Source of the DNA: an uncultured Paracoccaceae bacterium
Lineage (GTDB): Bacteria; Pseudomonadota; Alphaproteobacteria; Rhodobacterales; Rhodobacteraceae
Reading direction: 5' to 3'
Assembly: GCA_947494675.1 (NCBI GenBank)
Contig: CANLVP010000002.1
Location: forward strand, 62,001-126,000
DNA: 64,000 nt
Shown here: one piece after another, positions 53,172 to 61,362 of the stretch
Layout: each line of letters starts with the position of its first letter
How positions within the stretch are numbered: the first letter of the stretch is position 1
Notes under the pieces: model-generated
The model's input: the letters and a program-made list of their open reading frames with translations, nothing else
Told to the model about the DNA's origin: nothing
Databases searched by the model: none
Program-made: the position numbers and the translations under genes

Positions 53172-53253
53172 GTGGATTTCCCCTTTGATTGCAGGTCTTA
53201 TCTAGGGGCTCTATCCGCCAAGGGAAAGGCAAAGCCGCAGAACCGAGGACACC

Positions 53254-53361
53254 ATGTCGCAAATCTGTGATGGCCTGCCGCTGCGAGTATCCTATCATAC
53301 GCCACATCAGGCCAAAAAGTGGCAACCGGGACGCCCGGTGATCAGGGGATTCGACACATGA
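53254..53361 (+). CDS. 35-residue coupled ORF before soxB
   Basis: ATG 53254 has GAGGA 6 bases upstream, the best ribosome site in the region; the TGA (53359-53361) overlaps the soxB ATG (ATGA). The peptide has one Cys and is basic (HQAKKWQPGRPVIRG near its end), without membrane segment. A 6-bp hairpin, ACCGGG/CCCGGT (53326-53340), lies within its end. It may be a regulatory leader that couples translation to soxB; the product is unknown to me. Confidence 0.4.
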   Translation: MSQICDGLPLRVSYHTPHQAKKWQPGRPVIRGFDT

Positions 53362-54602
53362 AGCGGTATTCAGCCTTTGCCATCGCCAGAGAGGCGTTCC
53401 GCCAGCATAAGGGCTGGGACCGTGCATGGCGTTCCCCGGAACCAAAGAAGAAATACGACGTCATCATTGTCGGTGCTGGCGGGCACGGTCTGGCGACGGC
53501 GTATTTTCTGGGCAAGAACTTTGGCATCACCAATGTCGCGGTGATCGAAAAGGGCTGGTTGGGTGGCGGGAATACCGGGCGCAACACGACGATCATCCGG
53601 TCGAATTACCTGCAAGACCCTTCTGCTGCGATCTACGAGAAGGCCCGCAGTCTATATGAAACCATGAGCCAGGACCTGAACTACAACGTGATGTTCAGCC
53701 CCCGTGGCGTGCTCATGCTGGCGCAGACCGAACACGAGGTGCGCGGCTACAAGCGCACAGCCCATGCCAACAGCCTGCAAGGGGTCACGACCGAATGGGT
53801 GGGCCCGAAAAAGGTCAAGGAAATCTGCCCGATCATGAATATCGAGGGGCCGCGTTACCCGGTGCTTGGCGGGCTTTGGCAGGCGCGCGGCGGCACCGCA
53901 CGGCATGATGCGGTCGCTTGGGGCTATGCGCGGGCCTGTTCGGACATGGGCATGGATATCATCCAGCAATGCGAGGTCACCGGCGTTGTGACCTCTGGCG
54001 GCAAAGTGACGGGCGTGAACACCACCAAGGGTGACATCGGTTGCGACAAGCTGGGGATGGTTGTGGCGGGCCACGCAAGTGTTTTGGCTGCAAAGGCCGG
54101 GTTCCAACTGCCGATTGAAAGCGTGCCACTGCAAGCGCTTGTGTCAGAGCCGATCAAGCCCTGCATGGACATCGTTGTCATGGCGAACACGGTGCACGGC
54201 TATATGTCGCAATCCGATAAAGGCGAGATGGTCATTGGCGGCGGCACCGACGGGCACAACGCCTATACCCAGCGCGGATCGTTCCACCATATCGAAGAAA
54301 CCGTGCGGGCATTGGTTGAGACCTTCCCGATGATCGCCAACCTCAAGATGCTGCGCCAATGGGGCGGGATTGTGGATGTGACAGGCGACCGGTCCCCGAT
54401 CCTGTCCAAAACCCCGGTGGAGGGCATCTTTGTGAATTGTGGCTGGGGCACCGGCGGGTTCAAGGCGATCCCGGGGTCTGGTTGGGCCATGGCCGAATTG
54501 ATGGCCAAGGGGGCATCGCCGCTCACCGAAGAATTCAACATGTTCCGTTTCCGGCAGGGCAAATTCATCGACGAAAGCGTCGCGGCCGGGGTGGCGCACT
54601 GA
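53358..54602 (+). CDS. soxB: Sarcosine oxidase subunit beta
   Basis: Heterotetrameric sarcosine oxidase beta subunit, 414 residues; binds noncovalent FAD and covalent FMN and oxidises sarcosine. The FAD loop is DVIIVGAGGHGLATAYF (34-50, GxGxxG). GGTARHDAVAWGYA (178-191) contains the His expected to bind FMN by analogy to known beta subunits. CGWGTGGFKAIPGSGW is a C-terminal signature. AGGGG lies upstream of ATG 53358, inside the preceding ORF. It is followed by a 136-bp stretch without a convincing gene, then the small membrane protein. Confidence 0.96.
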   Translation: MKRYSAFAIAREAFRQHKGWDRAWRSPEPKKKYDVIIVGAGGHGLATAYFLGKNFGITNVAVIEKGWLGGGNTGRNTTIIRSNYLQDPSAAIYEKARSLYETMSQDLNYNVMFSPRGVLMLAQTEHEVRGYKRTAHANSLQGVTTEWVGPKKVKEICPIMNIEGPRYPVLGGLWQARGGTARHDAVAWGYARACSDMGMDIIQQCEVTGVVTSGGKVTGVNTTKGDIGCDKLGMVVAGHASVLAAKAGFQLPIESVPLQALVSEPIKPCMDIVVMANTVHGYMSQSDKGEMVIGGGTDGHNAYTQRGSFHHIEETVRALVETFPMIANLKMLRQWGGIVDVTGDRSPILSKTPVEGIFVNCGWGTGGFKAIPGSGWAMAELMAKGASPLTEEFNMFRFRQGKFIDESVAAGVAH

Positions 54603-54738
54603 TGGCTTGGGCAATCTCCAGCGCACGGGGCGCAGGGATTCCGGCTGCGGCCCGCCCAATTTGTTCGGGGATTTCCGCCGATCTGGCATTGGCCGGGCAG
54701 GGCGCGATGATGGGCTCACCTGATAAGGAGAGATACCC

Positions 54739-54939
54739 ATGGTTGACTACACGACAGGAAAATCTGGCGGCAGCGGCATCGGCCTCTATCTGGCCGCAGG
54801 CGTTGTTGTCCTTGTGCTGCTTTACGCGCTGTTCGCAGGCGGCAGCGGCACGACCACGCTTGACCCCGCAACACTGGGAGAAGACCCAGGCGCGGCCATC
54901 GCGGTCGAACCAGAAGCGGCCCCAGCCGTCACCGAATAA
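54739..54939 (+). CDS. Small membrane protein inside the sox operon
   Basis: 66 residues: an N-terminal Gly-rich part, one transmembrane helix (about 14-34, GLYLAAGVVVLVLLYALFAGG), and an acidic/Ala/Pro tail. AAGGAGAG precedes the ATG. No family recognised. It separates soxB from soxD, which are usually adjacent. Localisation would be the inner membrane; a role in sarcosine metabolism is inferred only from position. Confidence 0.65.
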   Translation: MVDYTTGKSGGSGIGLYLAAGVVVLVLLYALFAGGSGTTTLDPATLGEDPGAAIAVEPEAAPAVTE

Positions 54940-54964
54940 CCCCCATCACCACTCACACACCTGG

Positions 54965-54988
54965 GGCGGGCGCAGCGATGCGTCCGCC
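54965..54988 (+). promoter_or_regulatory. GNRA-loop hairpin before soxD
   Basis: GGCGG plus G plus CGCA (54965-54974) pairs with TGCG plus T plus CCGCC (54979-54988) as a 10-bp stem (one G-T pair) with a GCGA tetraloop, followed by only TTT. Too short a T-run for a strong terminator; a weak attenuator or RNA processing site is possible. Confidence 0.45.
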
Positions 54989-55009
54989 TTTGGTCGTGTC
55001 CGGACACTG

Positions 55010-55060
55010 TGCATACAGGTTGTGCATGGTTTCTGCATGGGTCGTGCATGGGTTCTGCAT
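55010..55060 (+). repeat. Array of five TGCAT pentamers, mostly 11-bp spaced (copy B)
   Basis: TGCAT at 55010, 55023, 55034, 55045 and 55056: the last four are exactly 11 bp apart, the first 13 bp before the second. 55018-55060 match copy A (9446-9488, minus strand) at 38 of 43 positions by eye. Here the array reads in the same sense as the operon and ends 20 bp before the soxD start codon. Confidence 0.8.
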
Positions 55061-55080
55061 CCTTGTTTTGAGGCCAAACC

Positions 55081-55410
55081 ATGCTGATCCTGCATTGCCC
55101 CAACTGCGGTCAAAATGTCGACGAAACCGATCTGCACAGCGGCGGAGAAGCGCATCTCAAACGCTTTGGTCCCGGATCGTCCGATCAGGAGTTCGAGGAT
55201 TATCTGTTCATGCGCGAAAACCCCAAGGGGGTGCATTTTGAACGTTGGCACCACAGTTTTGGCTGCGGAAAATGGTTCCTTGCGGCGCGTTGCACCAACA
55301 CGTTGGAGGTGTTTGGCACCTATTCCGCGCAGACATTGGAGCCGCCGAAAGAGATCATTGATCGCATCATCGCGCGGCGACCTGACTGGGTGAAGGGGGC
55401 AAAAACATGA
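55081..55410 (+). CDS. soxD: Sarcosine oxidase subunit delta
   Basis: Zinc-binding delta subunit of the heterotetrameric enzyme, 109 residues. The Zn ligands are Cys6 and Cys9 (CPNCG), a Cys/His region in HHSFGCGKWF and Cys in ARCTNT. The start ATG 55081 lies 20 bp after the 11-bp array; no clear Shine-Dalgarno beyond GAGG at 55070. The end overlaps soxA by 4 bases. Confidence 0.93.
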   Translation: MLILHCPNCGQNVDETDLHSGGEAHLKRFGPGSSDQEFEDYLFMRENPKGVHFERWHHSFGCGKWFLAARCTNTLEVFGTYSAQTLEPPKEIIDRIIARRPDWVKGAKT

Positions 55411-58400
55411 GCACCCGTTTGGCCCGGACGGGGCGTTTTATCAATAAATCCAAGCCTGTAGCCTTTTCCTTTAACGGAAGGAACCTGAAGGGGGTCGCAG
55501 GCGATACGCTCGCCTCTGCCTTGCTGGCGAACGATCAGATGCTTGTGGGGCGGTCGTTCAAATACCACCGTCCGCGTGGGGTGATTGCGTCGGGTGCCGA
55601 AGAACCCAACGGGCTGGTCAATCTCGGCAAGGGCGAGAGCTTTGAGCCCAATGCGCGGGTCACAACGACCGAGCTTTTTGAGGGTCTGACAGCCACCAGC
55701 CAGAACCATTTTCCCAGCCTTGAATTCGACGTGGGCGCGATCAACACCCATCTGTCGCGTTTCTTGCCTGCGGGCTTCTACTACAAGATGTTCATGTTCC
55801 CGGCGCCATTCTGGAAGCATGTCTATGAACCCTTCATCCGAAAATCAGCGGGCCTTGGGAAGGCACCAAAGCAGCGTGATGAAAACACTTATGAGCACTT
55901 TAATATCGAGGCGGATGTCCTTGTTATTGGGGGCGGAATTGCTGGTCTTGCCGCGGCCTTGGCGGCGGGGCAATCCGGTGCGCGCACGGTTGTGATGGAA
56001 CAGACCGCCCATTGGGGCGGACGCGCGCCAGTGGATGGCGCGGTGATCGATGGCAAACCCGCAGAGGATTGGATCGCGGAGACACTTGCGGCGCTTTCCG
56101 AGATGCCTAACGTCACCCTGCGCACGCGCTGCATGGGGGCGGGTGTTTATGATCATGGTTTTGTTTTGGGGTATGAGCGTGTGTCGGATCATGCGCCACA
56201 GCCCGGCGGGTTGAAGCACCGTTTGTGGCGGGTGCGGGCCAAGCAGGTTGTGACGGCAACGGGTGCGATTGAGCGGCCTTTGTCTTTTGCAACTAATGAC
56301 TTGCCCGGCGTTGTTCTTGCAAGTGCAGTGCGGGATTATGTGGTGAATTTTGGTGTCTCGCTCGGCGACCGCACCGTCGTTGTGACCAATAATGACGACG
56401 CCTACCGCACGGCGATCACCTTGAAAGAAGCGGGACTAGAGGTGCCGGCGATCATCGATGCGCGCACGGAGGCAAATGGTGAGCTGCCCCAGAAAGCACG
56501 GGCCTTGGGCATCCGGGTGGAAACCGGCAAAGGCATCGCATCGGTCAAGGGCGGCAAGCGAGTCACAGGTGTTGCGATCTGCGCGCAAGCGGGTGAAGGC
56601 GCTGTTTTGGAAGAGATTTCTTGCGATTGTGTCGCCATGTCCGGTGGCTGGTCACCCATTGTGCACCTGTGGTCGCATTGCGGTGGCAAGCTGAACTGGG
56701 ACGCGGATCAGGCCATGTTCCGCCCTGATCTGGACCGCGCACCAACTGGGGCAGACGGTTTGCCCTTTGTCACAGCCGCCGGGGTCGCCAATGGGCATTT
56801 ATTCACCGCCGAAGGCATCGCGGATGGCTTTGCCGCCGGACGTGCGGCGGCCAAAGTTACCGGGCATTCTCAGAAGGCAGGGCAGGCCCCGATGGGTGAG
56901 GATGCCGCCGAAGACCCGCTTGAACCGGTGTGGCTGATGCCGCAAGGCGCGTCATACAAGCTGCGGTCGAAGGCATGGTTGGATTTTCAGAACGACGTGA
57001 AGGTCAGTGACGTGCAATTGGCGGCGCAAGAAGGCTTTGAAAGTGTTGAGCACGCCAAGCGCTACACCACGCTTGGTATGGCGACGGATCAGGGGAAGAT
57101 CAGTAACATCAATGGCTTGGCAATCCTCGCCGATCAGCTGGGGGCAGAGATACCCGCCGTGGGCACCACAACATTCCGTCCGCCCTACACGCCGATCTCC
57201 ATGGCCTCCATTGCCGGTCCGGCGCAGCGCGACTTGTTCCAGCCGGTGCGCAAAACGCCGATGTCGGGCTGGCATACGGCCAATGGGGCGTTCTATGAAC
57301 CGGTGGGCCAATGGCGCAGGCCCTATGCCTATCTGCGCGGGTCCGAAACGGTGCATGAGGCGGTCAACCGCGAGGTGGTGAATGCCCGGACAAACACCGG
57401 GCTGCTTGACGCTTCGACCCTTGGCAAGCTGATCGTGTCCGGCCCGGATGCGGGCAAGTTTCTGGACATGATGTACACTAACATGATGTCGACGCTGCCG
57501 GTTGGAAAATGCCGTTATGGCCTGATGTGCACCGAAAACGGGTTCCTGAGTGACGATGGCGTGGTTGCGCGAATCGATGACAACACATGGCTGTGTCACA
57601 CGACGACCGGCGGGGCAGAGCGTATTCACGCCTGGATGGAAGACTGGCTGCAATGCGAATGGTGGGATTGGCAGGTCTATGTCGCCAATGTGACCGAGCA
57701 ATTGGCACAGGTCGCGGTTGTCGGACCGAATGCCCGTAAGCTGCTGGAATCATTGGGCGGTATGGACCTGAGCAAAGAGGCGCTGCCGTTCATGCAATGG
57801 GCGGATGGCACCTTGGGCAGCTTTGATGCGCGGGTCTACCGGATCAGTTTTTCGGGCGAGCTGTCATACGAAATCGCCGTGCCTGCCTCGCAGGGCCGTG
57901 CGTTCTGGGACAAGCTGCTGGAAGCGGGTGAAGCCTTTGGGATCATGCCTTATGGTACCGAAGCCTTGCATATCATGCGGGCCGAGAAGGGCCTTATCAT
58001 GATCGGGGATGAGACTGATGGCACGATCATTCCGCAGGACTTGAACCTGCAATGGGCCCTGTCCAAGAAAAAGGAAGACTATCTGGGCAAGCGCGCGCAT
58101 TTGCGCAGCCATATGGCCGACCCGAACCGCTGGAAACTGGTGGGGCTTGAGACGCTGGATGGCTCGGTTTTGCCCGACGGGGCTTATGCGATTGCGGATG
58201 GCGTCAATGCAAACGGGCAGGGCAATACGCAGGGGCGCGTAACCTCGACCTATTTCTCGCCCACGCTGAAAAAGGGGATCGCCATGGGGCTGGTCCACAA
58301 GGGGCCGGATCGCATGGGTGAGGTGATTTCGTTCACCAATATCGGGGGTGAGCCGATCAAGGCCCGGATCGTTGATCCGGTGTTTTATGACAAGGACGGG

Positions 58401-58418
58401 GAGAAGCAGAATGTTTAA
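55407..58418 (+). CDS. soxA: Sarcosine oxidase subunit alpha
   Basis: 1003 residues, the family length. N-terminal 2Fe-2S-like fold region (FNGRNLKGVAGDTLASALL), NAD-binding domain VLVIGGGIAGLAAALAAGQ near residue 172, and a C-terminal GcvT/aminomethyltransferase-like domain (about 600-1003) that passes the methyl/formaldehyde group to tetrahydrofolate. ALHIMRAEKGLIMIGDE is a late signature. It overlaps soxD (ATGA) and soxG by 8 bases. Sarcosine is converted to glycine, with methylene-THF as the other product. Confidence 0.96.
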   Translation: MSTRLARTGRFINKSKPVAFSFNGRNLKGVAGDTLASALLANDQMLVGRSFKYHRPRGVIASGAEEPNGLVNLGKGESFEPNARVTTTELFEGLTATSQNHFPSLEFDVGAINTHLSRFLPAGFYYKMFMFPAPFWKHVYEPFIRKSAGLGKAPKQRDENTYEHFNIEADVLVIGGGIAGLAAALAAGQSGARTVVMEQTAHWGGRAPVDGAVIDGKPAEDWIAETLAALSEMPNVTLRTRCMGAGVYDHGFVLGYERVSDHAPQPGGLKHRLWRVRAKQVVTATGAIERPLSFATNDLPGVVLASAVRDYVVNFGVSLGDRTVVVTNNDDAYRTAITLKEAGLEVPAIIDARTEANGELPQKARALGIRVETGKGIASVKGGKRVTGVAICAQAGEGAVLEEISCDCVAMSGGWSPIVHLWSHCGGKLNWDADQAMFRPDLDRAPTGADGLPFVTAAGVANGHLFTAEGIADGFAAGRAAAKVTGHSQKAGQAPMGEDAAEDPLEPVWLMPQGASYKLRSKAWLDFQNDVKVSDVQLAAQEGFESVEHAKRYTTLGMATDQGKISNINGLAILADQLGAEIPAVGTTTFRPPYTPISMASIAGPAQRDLFQPVRKTPMSGWHTANGAFYEPVGQWRRPYAYLRGSETVHEAVNREVVNARTNTGLLDASTLGKLIVSGPDAGKFLDMMYTNMMSTLPVGKCRYGLMCTENGFLSDDGVVARIDDNTWLCHTTTGGAERIHAWMEDWLQCEWWDWQVYVANVTEQLAQVAVVGPNARKLLESLGGMDLSKEALPFMQWADGTLGSFDARVYRISFSGELSYEIAVPASQGRAFWDKLLEAGEAFGIMPYGTEALHIMRAEKGLIMIGDETDGTIIPQDLNLQWALSKKKEDYLGKRAHLRSHMADPNRWKLVGLETLDGSVLPDGAYAIADGVNANGQGNTQGRVTSTYFSPTLKKGIAMGLVHKGPDRMGEVISFTNIGGEPIKARIVDPVFYDKDGEKQNV

Positions 58419-58983
58419 TGCCGTCAGTGCCTTGGATCATCGCACATTTGCCGGTGACGTCACCATCCGCGAAGACGGTCTGCGCGGGATGATCAGCCTG
58501 CGGGGGGATATGTCGCTTGCCAAGTTAAAGTCGGTTTGCACCAGCCTGACCGGTGTGGCCTTTCCCGCGCAAGGGCAGGCCAATTCCGACGGCGCACAGG
58601 GGCTTGCGTGGATGTCGCCGGATGAAGTTCTGGTGATGGTGGCCCATGACGCGGTGGACGATGCCTTGGCCAAGATCGCCAAGGCCCTCAAAGGTCAGCA
58701 TCACTTGGCGGTCAACGTGTCTGACGCGCGGGCGGTCTTGATCGTTGAAGGGCCATATGTCCGCGATGTGATTGCCAAACTCGCCCCGGTTGATCTGCAT
58801 CCCGATGCCTTTGGGCCGGGCAGTTTTCGCCGCTCGCGGCTCGGGCAGGTCGCGGCCGCCTTTTGGATGCGCGATGACCAAAGCGTTGCGGTAATTTGCT
58901 TTCGCTCGGTGGCCGATTATGCCTTTGATTTGCTGAAAGCGGCGGCACAAGGCGGGCCAGTGGGGCATTTCCCCGACAGCTGA
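58411..58983 (+). CDS. soxG: Sarcosine oxidase subunit gamma
   Basis: 190-residue GcvT-fold subunit. DGLRGMISLRGD, VLIVEGPYVRDVIAKL, DLHPDAFGPGSFRRSRLGQV and ICFRSVADYAFDLLKAA are family signatures. I start at ATG 58411 (MFNAVSALDH), 8 bases inside soxA; a longer in-frame start at 58348 would lie wholly in soxA. It ends the operon; no intrinsic terminator is visible in the 82 bp before sodB. Confidence 0.93.
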   Translation: MFNAVSALDHRTFAGDVTIREDGLRGMISLRGDMSLAKLKSVCTSLTGVAFPAQGQANSDGAQGLAWMSPDEVLVMVAHDAVDDALAKIAKALKGQHHLAVNVSDARAVLIVEGPYVRDVIAKLAPVDLHPDAFGPGSFRRSRLGQVAAAFWMRDDQSVAVICFRSVADYAFDLLKAAAQGGPVGHFPDS

Positions 58984-58999
58984 TTGCGGCGTTTCGGGG

Positions 59000-59028
59000 T
59001 TGACGCCCGCGCCAATCGCGCTTTGTTA
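59000..59028 (+). promoter_or_regulatory. Possible promoter of sodB
   Basis: -35 TTGACG (59000-59005), 17-bp spacer, -10 TTGTTA (59023-59028), 38 bp before the ATG. The -35 box is near consensus; the -10 is moderate. Confidence 0.4.
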
Positions 59029-59065
59029 AGCGGCAACGAAACATCGCATCAAAGGGGTCCTGAAA

Positions 59066-59665
59066 ATGGCTTTTGAACTTCCCGATCTTCCATATGCACA
59101 CGACGCGCTGGCATCCAAAGGCATGTCCGCCGAGACGCTGGAATTCCACCACGACCTGCACCACAATGCCTATGTCACCAACGGCAACGCGGCGATTGCG
59201 GGCACCGAGTGGGAGGGTAAATCCCTCGAAGAGATCATCGTCGGCACCTACAATGCCACCTCCGTCGCGCAGAACGGAATTTTCAACAACATCAGCCAGT
59301 TGTGGAACCACAACCAGTTTTGGGAAATGATGGGCCCCGGCGACAACGGCGTGCCCGGCGAGCTGGAGAAAGCCCTGACAGAGAGCTTTGGCTCGGTTGA
59401 TGAATTCAAAAAGCAGTTCTCAGCCGCAGGTGCCGGGCAGTTCGGCTCTGGCTGGTGCTGGCTGGTCAAAAACGCAGACGGTTCCTTGGCCGTGACCAAG
59501 ACCGAAAATGGCGTGAACCCGCTGTGCTTTGGCCAAACGGCGCTGCTGGGCTGTGACGTGTGGGAACATTCCTACTACATCGATTTCCGCAACAAGCGCC
59601 CCGTCTACCTGACCAACTTCCTGGATAATCTGGTCAACTGGGAAAACGTCGCGGGCCGCATGTAA
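59066..59665 (+). CDS. sodB: Superoxide dismutase, Fe/Mn type
   Basis: Cytoplasmic superoxide dismutase of 199 residues. Metal ligands: His in LEFHHDLHHNAY, His in LWNHNQFWEMM, and Asp/His in CDVWEHSYY. WEMMGPG and FGSGWCWLV are family signatures. ATG 59066 is preceded by AAAGGGG. The residues around FNNISQ and the GAGQFGSGW Gln position suggest Fe rather than Mn, but this cannot be settled from sequence alone. It is followed by an intrinsic terminator. Confidence 0.95.
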   Translation: MAFELPDLPYAHDALASKGMSAETLEFHHDLHHNAYVTNGNAAIAGTEWEGKSLEEIIVGTYNATSVAQNGIFNNISQLWNHNQFWEMMGPGDNGVPGELEKALTESFGSVDEFKKQFSAAGAGQFGSGWCWLVKNADGSLAVTKTENGVNPLCFGQTALLGCDVWEHSYYIDFRNKRPVYLTNFLDNLVNWENVAGRM

Positions 59666-59689
59666 GCCACTGCGCAATAGACAAAATCG

Positions 59690-59721
59690 AAGGTCCGTGG
59701 GATGAACCTCGCGGGCCTTTT
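59690..59721 (+). terminator. Intrinsic terminator of sodB
   Basis: AAGGTCCGTGGG (59690-59701) pairs with CTCGCGGGCCTT (59708-59719, with some G-T pairs) and ends in TTTT (59718-59721), 25 bp after the sodB stop. Confidence 0.75.
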
Positions 59722-59735
59722 GCGTTGGGGAAGAC

Positions 59736-60689
59736 ATGTTTGATTTGGATGAAATTGCGGTCGCTGCGGACAAGCTGCGGGGCGTGGTCATTGAAACGCC
59801 AGTTTTGTCCTTGGCGTCAGACCGTTGGCAGGGGCTGCCGGATGCGGATGTGACGGTCAAGCTTGAGTTGTTTCAACAGGCGGGATCGTTCAAGGCGCGT
59901 GGGGCCTATCTGGGGATCGCGGGCTTGTCGGCGGCGCAGCGAAAGGCTGGCGTTGTGGTGGCGAGCGGCGGCAATCATGCGCTTGCGGTCAGTTGGGCGG
60001 CCAAAGCGGCGGGCGTTTCAGCGCATATTTGCATGCCGCGCGCCACCGATCCGGCGCGGGTAGCGCTGTCCGAGGCGATGGGCGCAGAGGTCAGCCTGCA
60101 CGACGACATGGCCGCCGCCTTTGCCGAGATGGAGCGGATCGCTGGGGAAGGTGCGACGTTGATGCACCCGTTTGAGGCACCGCACATGGTGCTGGGTGCG
60201 GCAGTCTGTGGCGCTGAATTCCTCGCACAGGCCCCTGATCTGGACACGCTGGTTGTGCCGGTTGGCGGCGGTGGCCTGATCGCGGGCATGGCGCTGGCGC
60301 TCAAGCTGATCCGGCCCACGGGGCAGGTAATCGGGGTCGAACCTGTGGGGGCAGACAGCACCTCACAGAGCTTGGCACAGGGCAAACCGATCATTCTGGA
60401 GCGTGTTGCGACAATTGCCGATAGCCTTGGTGCGCCTAAATCGCTGCCGATGACCTTTAGCTTGGCGCAGGCCCATGTGGACCGGATGGTGCAGATCACC
60501 GATGACGAGATGCGGGACGGGATGCGCGACTATGCGGACGTTTTGCGGATCATGGCAGAGCCTGCATGTGCCGCCTCGCTGGCCGCGATCAAGGGGGTCT
60601 TGCGCGATGATCTGAAGGGGCGACGCGTCGGGATCATCGCCTGTGGATCGAACATCGGGATGGACCGTTACCGGAGCTTATTGGCCTAG
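59736..60689 (+). CDS. Threonine/serine dehydratase-like PLP enzyme
   Basis: Fold-type II PLP enzyme, 317 residues, like threonine deaminase without regulatory domain. FQQAGSFKARGA has the Schiff-base Lys53; VVASGGNHALAVSWAAK binds phosphate/carboxylate; VPVGGGGLIAGMA is the PLP phosphate loop; IIACGSNI is the end motif. Probable reaction: threonine or serine to 2-oxoacid and ammonia. The related hydroxy-aspartate dehydratase or serine racemase is possible. Its 3' end overlaps the converging LOG-family gene by 12 bases. Confidence 0.87.
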   Translation: MFDLDEIAVAADKLRGVVIETPVLSLASDRWQGLPDADVTVKLELFQQAGSFKARGAYLGIAGLSAAQRKAGVVVASGGNHALAVSWAAKAAGVSAHICMPRATDPARVALSEAMGAEVSLHDDMAAAFAEMERIAGEGATLMHPFEAPHMVLGAAVCGAEFLAQAPDLDTLVVPVGGGGLIAGMALALKLIRPTGQVIGVEPVGADSTSQSLAQGKPIILERVATIADSLGAPKSLPMTFSLAQAHVDRMVQITDDEMRDGMRDYADVLRIMAEPACAASLAAIKGVLRDDLKGRRVGIIACGSNIGMDRYRSLLA

Positions 60690-61238
60690 GTCACGCGCAA
60701 TCTGCGTGGCAAGATCGGGCACGTCTTTTGCGATGCTGACATAGGTCTGGATGTCTTCACCGGCAAAGCCTTGGGCCACAATGTGATCCATCAAACCCAA
60801 AAGCGGATCCCAGAACCCGTTGATATTCAGCAGATAAATCGGTTTGGAATGGAGTTTCAGCTGTCGCCATGTCAGGGCCTCAAAGAACTCATCCAGCGAC
60901 CCCGCGCCACCGGGAAGCACAACTACGGCGTCGGCATTCATGATCATGACCTTCTTACGTTCGTGCATGGTTTCGGTGATGACAAAGCTATCAAGATCGC
61001 GTTTGCCGACCTCCCAATCGAGCAGATGGGTGGGGATCACACCGAAGGTCTCGCCACCTTTGGCCTGCGTCGCCCGCGCCACTCGGCCCATCAAGCCTAC
61101 GTCGCCTGCGCCATAGACCAAACGCCAGTTGCGATTGGCAAGCATCACGCCCACATCCTCGGCCGCTTGGGCATAGGCGGGATCACTGCCGTCGCGGCTG
61201 CCGCAGTAGACGCAGATCGAGTGTTGGAACTTGGACAT
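60678..61238 (-). CDS. LOG-family nucleoside 5'-monophosphate phosphoribohydrolase
   Basis: 186-residue Rossmann-like protein of the TIGR00730/LOG family: SICVYCGSRDG at the N-terminus, LVYGAGDVGLMGRVA, and the LOG catalytic motif VLPGGAGSLDEFFEALTW (PGGxGTxxE type). LOG enzymes release the base from cytokinin or purine ribotides; in bacteria the substrate is often uncertain. I start at ATG 61238, as MSKFQHS precedes the conserved start; a longer form to 61316 has no homology. It converges on the dehydratase gene. Confidence 0.9.
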   Translation of the reverse strand: MSKFQHSICVYCGSRDGSDPAYAQAAEDVGVMLANRNWRLVYGAGDVGLMGRVARATQAKGGETFGVIPTHLLDWEVGKRDLDSFVITETMHERKKVMIMNADAVVVLPGGAGSLDEFFEALTWRQLKLHSKPIYLLNINGFWDPLLGLMDHIVAQGFAGEDIQTYVSIAKDVPDLATQIARDLGQ

Positions 61239-61362
61239 GGTATTCTTCTTTGTGTGATTGCAGACCCTTTGACCCGTGATACCCCTGTTGCTATGGTCGC
61301 TCAACCGTGCAGCCACTAGGTCTTGTGCGGGACTGGGGACAAACGATAGCGGGACTTTGAAT

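Noticed and set aside
53172-53357. Glycine riboswitch before soxB
   Set aside because: I looked for the conserved glycine-aptamer core and found none; the region instead holds a 35-codon ORF and a short hairpin.
54359-55087. A 242-codon plus-strand frame overlapping the end of soxB and the small membrane protein gene
   Set aside because: It starts inside soxB in another frame, runs over the better-supported 66-residue gene with its own ribosome site, and has no recognisable domain.
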